Part shown: piece after piece, positions 1 through 4,899 of the stretch
How positions within the stretch are numbered: the stretch's first letter is position 1
How the letters are laid out: the number at the start of each line of letters is the position of its first letter
Origin: Candidatus Cloacimonadota bacterium
GTDB lineage: Bacteria > Cloacimonadota > Cloacimonadia > JGIOTU-2
Assembly (NCBI GenBank): GCA_014382685.1
Contig: JACNJG010000177.1
Location: 1 to 5,232 of the forward strand
Reading direction: 5' to 3'
Length of the DNA: 5,232 nt
Position numbers and translations under genes: made by a program
Notes under the pieces: generated by a model
Seen by the model: only the letters and a program-made list of their open reading frames with translations
Databases searched by the model: none
What the model was told of the DNA's origin: nothing

Positions 1-12
1 ACGTTTTTTCAT
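1..12 (-). CDS. leuD: Probable start of leuD (isopropylmalate dehydratase small subunit), cut by the window edge
   Basis: An ATG on the minus strand at 12-10 begins the reading M-K-K-R, ten bases after the leuC stop, and runs off the left edge. Only four codons are visible, so the identity rests on context. The large and small subunits of this enzyme are normally encoded by adjacent genes, and archaeal-type LeuD proteins commonly open with a short basic stretch such as M-K-G-R or M-K-K-R before the swivelling domain. No clear Shine-Dalgarno site precedes it, so translational coupling to leuC would be expected. Another small downstream ORF cannot be excluded. Confidence 0.45.
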
Positions 13-22
13 AATGTCAAAA

Positions 23-1276
23 CTATATTTTTCTCGGGTCAGTGATCATACCTTTTAGTGCAGAAGCAGCAACTGTTTCCGGAGATGCAAGATATATTTC
101 GGCGGTCTTATTGCCCATTCTGCCTTTGAAGTTGCGGTTCGCAGTTGAGATAGTCACTTCATTATCTGCCATCACACCCTGATGAGCACCAAGACACGGA
201 CCGCATCCTGTAGGAAGTATCACCGCGCCGGCTCTGTTAAGAATGCTCAAAGTGCCGTCATCCGTTGCCTGCTGATACACTTCTCTCGAAGCAGGCAGAA
301 CTATCAGTCGGGTGGATGGATGTACCGTTCTTCCATTCAGTATTGCGGCAGCAGCATGAAGGTCTTCTAACCTGCCATTTGTGCATGTGCCTATAAAGCA
401 CTGATCTACCTTGATGCCTTCTGCTTCCGGAATGTCTTTTACATTATCGACAGTGTGCGGAAATGCGACCTGCGGAACAATCTCGCTCAAATTATAAGTA
501 TATTCATGTTCATACACTGCATCATCGTCTGCCCACACTTCATGATACTCTTCAACATTATGCAGTTTCAGCCAATTTTTTGTAAGCTTATCAACAGGGA
601 ACACGCCGTTCTTTGCGCCCATTTCCACAGCCATATTTGCAATGGTCATCCTATCTGAAATATCCAGATTTTTGATGCCTGAGCCGTGATACTCAACAGA
701 TTTATAGTTTGCTCCATCAGCGCCGAGGTCTCCGATTATTTTCAATATGAGATCCTTTGCGGATACCCGCTGCTGAAAGCGCCCTTCCAAAGTGATCTTA
801 TAGGATCGGGGAATTTTGAACCATGTTTCGCCGGTTATCCAGATGCCGGCAGCTTCGGTTCTATCAATACCTGTTGAAAATACACCAAATGCACCATAAG
901 TGCAGGTATGGCTGTCACTTCCGACAATTACGCTGCCGGGTTTTGCAAGTCCTATTTCCGGCAATACCTGATGACAAATTCCTCTGCCAATATCATAAAA
1001 ATGTGTGATATGCTGCTCTTTTACAAATTCTCGAATTTCTTTATGATTATTAGCAGTTTTCGCACTTGCAGCAGGAATAACGTGGTCGAGCACGATCACG
1101 ATGCGATCCGGATATTTTACTTTGATGCCATCTTTAACCTGACCGAGTTTTTTGATGATCGCAGCAGAATTGTCATGTGTTAGAATATAATCCGGCTGGA
1201 CAAAAACGATCTCACCTTCGTGTACCAGCTTCCCCGTTTTCTGCTCAAAAATCTTCTGAATAAATGTCTTGCTCAT
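23..1276 (-). CDS. leuC: 3-isopropylmalate dehydratase large subunit (LeuC / homoaconitase family)
   Basis: This 417-residue protein is the catalytic, [4Fe-4S]-carrying subunit of an aconitase-superfamily hydro-lyase. It would isomerise 2-isopropylmalate to 3-isopropylmalate in cytosolic leucine synthesis, working with a separate small subunit. Visible family motifs are GSDSHTCTYGAFG (119-131), the first cluster cysteine in IGTCTNGR (C298), the paired cysteines in GCGPC (C358, C361), and the TANRNFKGRMG block (378-388). The length of about 417 residues fits the compact archaeal/anaerobe LeuC type rather than the roughly 465-residue proteobacterial form. The ATG start is supported by an AGGAG site five bases upstream (1286-1282). 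The stop is TAG. Close relatives include homoaconitase and dimethylmalate or methylmalate dehydratases, so the exact substrate is inferred. The family assignment is very secure. Confidence 0.93.
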   Translation of the reverse strand: MSKTFIQKIFEQKTGKLVHEGEIVFVQPDYILTHDNSAAIIKKLGQVKDGIKVKYPDRIVIVLDHVIPAASAKTANNHKEIREFVKEQHITHFYDIGRGICHQVLPEIGLAKPGSVIVGSDSHTCTYGAFGVFSTGIDRTEAAGIWITGETWFKIPRSYKITLEGRFQQRVSAKDLILKIIGDLGADGANYKSVEYHGSGIKNLDISDRMTIANMAVEMGAKNGVFPVDKLTKNWLKLHNVEEYHEVWADDDAVYEHEYTYNLSEIVPQVAFPHTVDNVKDIPEAEGIKVDQCFIGTCTNGRLEDLHAAAAILNGRTVHPSTRLIVLPASREVYQQATDDGTLSILNRAGAVILPTGCGPCLGAHQGVMADNEVTISTANRNFKGRMGNKTAEIYLASPETVAASALKGMITDPRKI

Positions 1277-1281
1277 TTATA

Positions 1282-1286
1282 CTCCT
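1282..1286 (-). promoter_or_regulatory. Shine-Dalgarno site of leuC
   Basis: Minus-strand AGGAG lies five bases before the leuC ATG and supports that start. It sits seven bases beyond the leftmost base of the 1293-1370 inverted repeat, so folding or opening of that element in the mRNA could alter access to it. Confidence 0.7.
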
Positions 1287-1292
1287 ACATAT

Positions 1293-1370
1293 AAATACTT
1301 TTTTACTATCCGATTACTCCGCTAGCTGGCGGATACGCCGTGACAGGCGAAAGGTACTAAAAAAGTATTT
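1293..1370 (-). repeat. 78-nt inverted-repeat element with two inner hairpins, in the presumed leuC leader
   Basis: A perfect 13-bp inverted repeat, AAATACTTTTTTA (1293-1305) with TAAAAAAGTATTT (1358-1370), closes a GC-richer core. The pairing can extend past one C-C mismatch to 1310/1353. Inside are two hairpins: TCCGC/GCGGA (1318-1322 with 1329-1333) and CGCC/GGCG (1336-1339 with 1346-1349). The predicted fold is therefore a three-way junction. It starts seven bases upstream of the leuC Shine-Dalgarno site. Its core shares sequence with another element at 3974-3996, which favours a dispersed, possibly miniature mobile, repeat. Its position also allows a role in leuC expression. No known riboswitch class is recognised. 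Confidence 0.65.
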
Positions 1371-1379
1371 CAAATTTCT

Positions 1380-1385
1380 ATTATA
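1380..1385 (-). promoter_or_regulatory. Possible -10 box for leuC
   Basis: The minus strand reads a perfect TATAAT here, within a very AT-rich tract. The hexamer 17 bases upstream (TAGAAT) is a poor -35 match, so the call is tentative. If used, transcription would start near 1373 and the leader would consist almost entirely of the 1293-1370 folded element. Confidence 0.3.
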
Positions 1386-1501
1386 TACTTCATTTATTAC
1401 TGATTCTATTAATTAAGATTTTTCAAATATTAATAAAAAATTTATAATCTTATATGTATTTTCAAGCAGTTCATAGCTACCAAAGCCCACGCCCCTTAAC
1501 T

Positions 1502-1527
1502 TGTTCCCAAAGCCCTCTTTGGGAACA
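1502..1527. repeat. Hairpin 1 of the GGGAA-type intergenic repeat
   Basis: TGTTCCCAAA (1502-1511) pairs perfectly with TTTGGGAACA (1518-1527), leaving a six-base loop. The 10-bp stem is followed 24 bases later by a second hairpin carrying the same TTCCCAA/TTGGGAA core, so the two look like units of one repeat. No gene is read across it. It lies between the end of the aldolase gene and the leuC leader. Confidence 0.7.
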
Positions 1528-1551
1528 CAAAAATGAGTTTCAATAATGATG

Positions 1552-1577
1552 CATTCCCAATCAGGGGATTGGGAATG
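1552..1577. repeat. Hairpin 2 of the GGGAA-type intergenic repeat; possible 3' end of the mtnA operon
   Basis: CATTCCCAATC (1552-1562) and GATTGGGAATG (1567-1577) form a perfect 11-bp stem with a four-base loop. In the minus direction it lies about 110 bases after the aldolase stop, so it could block 3' exonuclease or end the mtnA-aldolase transcript. It lacks the long uridine tract of a classical intrinsic terminator. A related core in hairpin 1 argues for a repeat family. Confidence 0.65.
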
Positions 1578-1586
1578 AGAATTAAA

Positions 1587-1605
1587 AATGTTTCTATTAA
1601 ACATT
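1587..1605. repeat. AT-rich hairpin downstream of the aldolase gene
   Basis: AATGTTT (1587-1593) pairs with AAACATT (1599-1605) around a five-base loop, and three further A-T pairs are possible past a one-base bulge. The stem is weak because it is AT-rich. It is the first hairpin reached by transcription leaving the aldolase gene. Confidence 0.35.
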
Positions 1606-1684
1606 ATTTTAATAATTTCGCTACTTTCGAGTTTTTCGCCTGCCCCGTAAGGAGGAACGACTGTATCAGGGTGCTTTTCGTGGT

Positions 1685-2299
1685 TCATATTTCTTTAATT
1701 TTTTCAACTTTAGATAAGACCTGAATAATGTTTTCTCCTGCCTGCTGGCAAGTTTTTCCAAAACTTAAAAATCCGTGATCTTTCATAATGAGGAACCGAT
1801 CATTCTCTTTGATCATATCGCATACTGAATTCATAAGCTCAAGGGTTCCATAAGGATACCATTTTTTTGTAGATTTCAGTCCTAATTGTGAGCATTGTGC
1901 AAGTAATTGCTGATTGTGTCCATGAAAAATCACTTGTACATCATTCCGTTTTTGATAAATACTGTAATGCAACATGGTTTCAGATGAGGGCTCTTCCGAA
2001 CCTTTTGCCTGTATCAATTTTTCTGACATATCGACATCCCAAACTTCAACGAAATTATTATTCGATAGCTCTCCAAGATTTGAACCGGCAGCAGTGATAA
2101 TAAATCTGTCCCCTATCCGCGCGCTGAGATTTCCTGCAGAACTTATGATCCCTGGATTTTCAGGATTAGGATAGGTGGGAATACAGCCCAATTTCGAGAG
2201 TTTCTTTCCCCACTCAATGAGCTCTTTCTGAATTGGGTAATCAAGGACCCTTTCATTCAAAAATCGAACGTTAAATTTTATTCCTTGATATTGTTCCAT
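1685..2299 (-). CDS. Class II aldolase/adducin-family protein, FucA-like; probable 5-(methylthio)ribulose-1-phosphate aldolase
   Basis: This 204-residue protein belongs to the zinc-dependent class II aldolase family. It shows the phosphate-binding GNLSAR (56-61) and TAAGS (69-73), the PSSE motif with E107, the zinc pair H126 and H128 in FHGH, a GT-EL motif (151-154), and the third zinc histidine H175 in DHG. PSSE and GT-EL resemble fuculose-1-phosphate aldolase more than MtnB dehydratase. The segment before GNLSAR is about 25 residues longer than in FucA. Its ATG overlaps the mtnA stop by one base (TAATG) and no Shine-Dalgarno site is visible, so translation is probably coupled to mtnA. I infer cleavage of the MtnA product to DHAP and an aldehyde (DHAP shunt). 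MtnB-type dehydration in methionine salvage is the main alternative. Confidence 0.85.
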   Translation of the reverse strand: MEQYQGIKFNVRFLNERVLDYPIQKELIEWGKKLSKLGCIPTYPNPENPGIISSAGNLSARIGDRFIITAAGSNLGELSNNNFVEVWDVDMSEKLIQAKGSEEPSSETMLHYSIYQKRNDVQVIFHGHNQQLLAQCSQLGLKSTKKWYPYGTLELMNSVCDMIKENDRFLIMKDHGFLSFGKTCQQAGENIIQVLSKVEKIKEI

Positions 2300-3312
2300 T
2301 ATTGTAAAGTATGAATATCTTCGGGTTTATGAATGCCCTTTTCAGTTATGATGCCCGTGATATACCTTGCAGGTGTGACATCGAACGCCGGATTGAATGC
2401 ATCGCTTTCCGGATTTGCAATGAGCATATTGCCGGTCTTCTTAATCTCGTCTGGAGAGCGTACTTCAATAGGAATGTCTGCACCGCAAGTGCATGAAAAA
2501 TCTATTGTGGAACACGGAGCTACCACGTAAAAGGGAACGCCATTTTCCTTCGCCAGAACTGCCTTTTCATAGGTGCCGATCTTATTTCCCACATCACCGC
2601 TACGCGCGATCCTGTCAGCGCCGACAAATACTATATCGATCTTTTTTTGTAGCATGTAGTATCCAGCAGCATTATCCGCAATGATCGCATGAGGTATGCC
2701 TGCCTGGTGCAATTCCCACGCAGTAAGCTGAGCACCTTGCAAACGAGGTCGGGTTTCATCAGCATAAACAAAGATGTTTTTGCCTTGCTTATGAGCCACA
2801 TAAACAGGTGCAAGTGCGCTTCCCCATCCCTGGATCGCCAGCTTCCCTGCATTGCAGTGAGTAAGGATACGGAAACCATCTTTCACAAGCTCAGCTCCGA
2901 GCTCTCCCATAATTCGAGAGTGCTTTTCATCTTCATGAAGGATCTGATCAGCAGTTTCAAAAGCTTTTTTATCAGAATTTTCCGCATTTCGGGCTTCTTC
3001 ATAAACTCTATTTGTAGCATAAAAAAGATTCTGTGCAGTTGGTCGTGATGATTCAATATATAACTTTGCTTTTTCCAATTCCTTTATAGTTGAATATTCT
3101 GCAAACGCCTGCGCCATTGCATATCCGGCAGCCACACCAATCGTTCCCGCACCGCGCAGAAGCATATCCCTGATCGCATTAGCTGTCTCTATATACGACC
3201 GAAGTTCCACAATTTCCAAATTAAAGGGCAATTTTGTCTGGTCAATGATAAAAATAGTACGTCCTTCTCGCCAGATAGCTGCCCATTCCTGAATTTGCTT
3301 ATTTTTTTTCAT
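2299..3312 (-). CDS. mtnA: S-methyl-5-thioribose-1-phosphate isomerase (MtnA)
   Basis: MtnA converts the aldose 5-methylthioribose 1-phosphate to the ketose 5-methylthioribulose 1-phosphate in the cytosol. Related enzymes also act on 5-deoxyribose 1-phosphate. The protein is of the eIF2B alpha/beta/delta-like fold. Numbered from the ATG at 3312 (337 residues), it has LLRGAGTIGVAAGYAMAQ near 52-69, the SRPTAQNLF block (89-97), catalytic C153 in THCNAGKLA, RPRLQGAQLTAWEL (188-201), catalytic D233 in GADRIARSGDVGNKIGTY, and NPAFDVTPA near the C-terminus. These distinguish it from ribose-1,5-bisphosphate isomerase. An in-frame TTG at 3327 would add five residues, but the ATG matches where family members usually start. 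Neither start has a strong Shine-Dalgarno site. Its stop overlaps the aldolase start. Confidence 0.93.
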   Translation of the reverse strand: MKKNKQIQEWAAIWREGRTIFIIDQTKLPFNLEIVELRSYIETANAIRDMLLRGAGTIGVAAGYAMAQAFAEYSTIKELEKAKLYIESSRPTAQNLFYATNRVYEEARNAENSDKKAFETADQILHEDEKHSRIMGELGAELVKDGFRILTHCNAGKLAIQGWGSALAPVYVAHKQGKNIFVYADETRPRLQGAQLTAWELHQAGIPHAIIADNAAGYYMLQKKIDIVFVGADRIARSGDVGNKIGTYEKAVLAKENGVPFYVVAPCSTIDFSCTCGADIPIEVRSPDEIKKTGNMLIANPESDAFNPAFDVTPARYITGIITEKGIHKPEDIHTLQ

Positions 3313-3387
3313 TGCATACCCACGCAAATAAAGCGAAAAAACTTGTCAAAGATTGTGCATGTAAAATCTCTGAGATCAGGAGAAAAC
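3313..3387. promoter_or_regulatory. Short divergent intergenic region between mtnA and the nitroreductase gene
   Basis: Both genes must be transcribed outward from these 75 bases or from within each other's 5' ends. On the minus strand TTGACA (3349-3344) resembles a -35 box for mtnA, but no good -10 lies at the usual distance. On the plus strand TAAAAT (3362-3367) could be a -10 for the nitroreductase gene, with a poor -35. These assignments are weak. Confidence 0.3.
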
Positions 3388-3942
3388 ATGAATGTTTATG
3401 AAGCAATAGAGAGCAGAAAAAGCATACGAAGTTATGACACGAAAAAGATCGAGGACGAAAAGCTCGAGAAGATACTCGAAGCTGGACGGCTTGCACCTTC
3501 GTGGCAAAATAAGCAGTGCTGGCAATACGTTGTTGTCAAAGATAAAGACACTATCGGCAAGCTCGCACTGAAATCCGGTTTGATCAGCAAATCCAATTTT
3601 TTCATTAAGGATGCGCCGGTTGTTATAGTTGCCTGCGCCAATCCGAATGACAGCGGACACCTCAACGGGCAGGACTACTATCTTGTTGATGTGGCGATCT
3701 CTTTTCAGCAGATGATGCTTGAAGCATGGGAAATGGGTATCGGGTCCTGCTGGCTTGGTGCTTTTAATGAGAAGAAAGTTCGGGAAATACTTGGCATTCC
3801 ATCCAAAATAAAAGTAATTGCACTCAGTCCTTTTGGTTATCCGAAAAACAAGCAAAGTTTGTATGCCAAAGCCATTAAAACCTTTGCAGGAAGCAAGAAA
3901 AGGAAGGATTTGGAGAAAATCGTGCATTGGGAAAAATGGTAA
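3388..3942 (+). CDS. Nitroreductase-family FMN-dependent oxidoreductase
   Basis: This 184-residue protein has the compact nitroreductase fold that binds FMN as a homodimer and uses NAD(P)H. Supporting motifs are ESRKSIRSYD (8-17), whose arginines contact the FMN phosphate in the family; RLAPSWQNKQCWQYVVV (34-50), matching the usual AP-S-NtQPW region; a middle GIGSCWLGAF (117-126); and LSPFGYPK (146-153) near the end. Nothing is truncated. The ATG at 3388 has AGGAG (3378-3382) five bases upstream. An upstream in-frame ATG at 3295 lies inside mtnA and only adds non-family residues, so it is rejected. The gene is divergent from mtnA and followed immediately by a repeat element. Substrate is unknown: relatives reduce nitro-aromatics, quinones, enones or flavins. 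Confidence 0.9.
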   Translation: MNVYEAIESRKSIRSYDTKKIEDEKLEKILEAGRLAPSWQNKQCWQYVVVKDKDTIGKLALKSGLISKSNFFIKDAPVVIVACANPNDSGHLNGQDYYLVDVAISFQQMMLEAWEMGIGSCWLGAFNEKKVREILGIPSKIKVIALSPFGYPKNKQSLYAKAIKTFAGSKKRKDLEKIVHWEKW

Positions 3943-3943
3943 A

Positions 3944-4031
3944 TTAGAATACAGAATTCAGCTGGCTTCATCCCGATTATTCGGGATTACGCCGTGCCAA
4001 GGAAGTCAGGAGTCAGAATATAGAATTAGCC
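3944..4031. repeat. Composite intergenic repeat: hairpin element bracketed by imperfect direct repeats
   Basis: ATCCCGA (3970-3976) and TCGGGAT (3981-3987) form a 7-bp hairpin with a TTAT loop. TGGC (3963-3966) and GCCA (3996-3999) can close an outer stem. The blocks CGATTATTC (3974-3982) and GGATTACGCCGTG (3984-3996) match the core at 1311-1342. The element is bracketed by imperfect direct repeats of 18-19 bases at 3944-3962 and 4013-4030, which agree at 16 of 19 aligned positions. A 7-bp tandem AGTCAGG/AGTCAGA lies at 4004-4017. It begins two bases after the nitroreductase stop and may also act as that gene's 3' end, though no uridine tract follows. Confidence 0.6.
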
Positions 4032-4073
4032 AGACGGTAAAATACCACTCACATTAAAAAAATAAAATTCTTT

Positions 4074-4101
4074 TTGACATCCCTATATTTTTCATTATAT
4101 T
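4074..4101 (+). promoter_or_regulatory. Promoter of the small lysine-rich gene
   Basis: TTGACA (4074-4079) is a perfect -35 hexamer. It is followed after 16 bases by TATATT (4096-4101), a good -10. Transcription would start near 4108, giving an untranslated leader of about 80 bases before the ATG at 4191. The surrounding sequence is strongly AT-rich. The same -10 area also nearly fits the Bacteroidetes-type TAnnTTTG box (TATATTTC, 4096-4103), so the sigma-factor class is open. Confidence 0.6.
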
Positions 4102-4190
4102 TCTTTGTTTTCAGATGAGTAATAATATCTTTATTAACAAGCTGAGAAGTAACTAATCAGCACTTAAAACCTCAAACAAGGAGAACCAAG

Positions 4191-4316
4191 ATGAAAGCAA
4201 GCAGTGGAAAGAAAAGCAACAAAAAAACCGGTATGAAAAAGGATACTAGAATCCTTACAAATACAAGTCCAAATACTCCAAAGCCAAAAGTTAAAAAAGC
4301 AAAAAAAGCAAAGTAA
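4191..4316 (+). CDS. Small very basic lysine-rich protein, 41 residues, unknown function
   Basis: I do not recognise this protein. It starts MKASSGKKSNKK and ends PKPKVKKAKKAK. It contains 14 lysines and one arginine against a single aspartate (D18). It has no cysteine, histidine or aromatic residue, no membrane segment and no signal peptide. The lysine-alanine-proline tail (30-41) resembles the disordered nucleic-acid-binding tails of histone H1-like and AlgP-type proteins, so DNA or RNA binding is a reasonable guess only. Support for a real gene: AAGGAG (4178-4183) seven bases before the ATG, a strong promoter-like site at 4074-4101, and a stable hairpin 30 bases after the TAA. Against: it is short, in AT-rich DNA where lysine codons arise easily. 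Confidence 0.65.
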   Translation: MKASSGKKSNKKTGMKKDTRILTNTSPNTPKPKVKKAKKAK

Positions 4317-4346
4317 CTTCATCGCTTAAATAATTGTTGTGCATTT

Positions 4347-4380
4347 CAGGCAAGTCGAGGATTTTTGTTCGATTTGCCTG
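4347..4380 (+). terminator. 12-bp hairpin after the small lysine-rich gene
   Basis: CAGGCAAGTCGA (4347-4358) pairs with TCGATTTGCCTG (4369-4380), with one G-U pair and a ten-base loop. It lies 30 bases after the stop codon at 4316. The following GAGTGTTTTA carries only a short T-run, so it may terminate weakly or mainly protect the 3' end of the mRNA. No T-run follows it on the minus strand, which fits plus-strand use. Confidence 0.55.
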
Positions 4381-4711
4381 GAGTGTTTTATAGGATTAGA
4401 ATTCCTACTTTTAAGCCAGATGGAGTTCCGTGCGGAAAAAATAATAACAAACTGATGAACGTTGATTAAGCAGATCTGGGCTGATGAAGTAACTTTATAA
4501 TTTCGTGCTTCCAGAATATTTCGTAGTAAAAAAGATCGAACGATACTTTCATACTGAACTCCATGCAACTTCGTTGCTTATGAAGTCCAGCCCGAAGCGA
4601 AACCTTTTCATCCTTTTCATCCTTCGCAGTAGCTTGCTACGGAGAATGGACACAATAGTTCGAAACTATATTTAATGAATAGACTCTTCGCAAGCTCAGA
4701 GTGACAAAAAT
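4381..4711. other. Non-coding spacer with small repeats
   Basis: I see no convincing gene here. It holds a hairpin GCAAC/GTTGC (4565-4569 with 4573-4577), a tandem pair of the 9-mer CCTTTTCAT (4603-4620), a hairpin GTAGC/GCTAC (4629-4633 with 4636-4640), and ACTCT/AGAGT (4683-4687 with 4698-4702) just before GTGACAAAAA. These look like pieces of dispersed intergenic repeats. The 80-codon reading frame on the minus strand (4326-4568) runs through the terminator-like hairpin and shows no domain. Confidence 0.5.
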
Positions 4712-4853
4712 CTCCTCTAAAAAGAGGAGTACGGCTTTAGCCGGGAGGTGTGTGTCTTCAATTTTCTCATTCAGCCATAGATACGCTTTTCATATTTTAA
4801 ATAAGTCTAACACACCCCGTCTTGCTTTCGCAATCCACCCCTCTCCAGAGGGG
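4712..4853. repeat. Composite palindromic element with hairpins nested in both arms
   Basis: Each arm has an outer hairpin: CTCCTCT/AGAGGAG (4712-4718 with 4723-4729) on the left and CCCCTC/GAGGGG (4838-4843 with 4848-4853) on the right. Each arm also has an inner hairpin: CGGCT/AGCCG (4732-4736 with 4739-4743) and TTGC/GCAA (4822-4825 with 4830-4833). The arms pair with each other through GGTGTGT (4747-4753) and ACACACC (4810-4816) around an AT-rich centre of about 56 bases. The mirror-like layout suggests a repeat or miniature element rather than a gene. It sits just beyond the end of the membrane-protein gene and could bound its transcript. Confidence 0.6.
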
Positions 4854-4899
4854 ATAAAAAATGATTTTTATTTTGTAATTTTTGAAATCACACTTGCTT

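Noticed and set aside
1413..1688. A 91-codon reading frame on the minus strand
   Set aside because: It runs through the two GGGAA hairpins and is generated by repeat sequence. It has no domain, and its start overlaps the aldolase stop without a ribosome site.
2689..3048. A 119-codon plus-strand frame inside mtnA
   Set aside because: It is antisense to strongly conserved MtnA coding sequence and has no family features.
3295..3387. Upstream in-frame ATG for the nitroreductase at 3295
   Set aside because: It lies inside mtnA, the added 31 residues match nothing in the family, and the AGGAG at 3378-3382 fits the ATG at 3388.
4115..4156. A 13-residue ORF in the leader of the lysine-rich gene (MSNNIFINKLRSN)
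   Set aside because: No Shine-Dalgarno site precedes it and it has no run of regulatory codons. It is probably a chance ORF, though leader-peptide control cannot be excluded.
4452..4487. Two CTGATGA motifs resembling the hammerhead ribozyme core
   Set aside because: Neither is followed by a plausible stem II and GAAA, and the flanks do not form stems I and III.
4326..4568. An 80-codon reading frame on the minus strand
   Set aside because: It passes through the terminator-like hairpin, has no visible ribosome site and shows no recognisable features.
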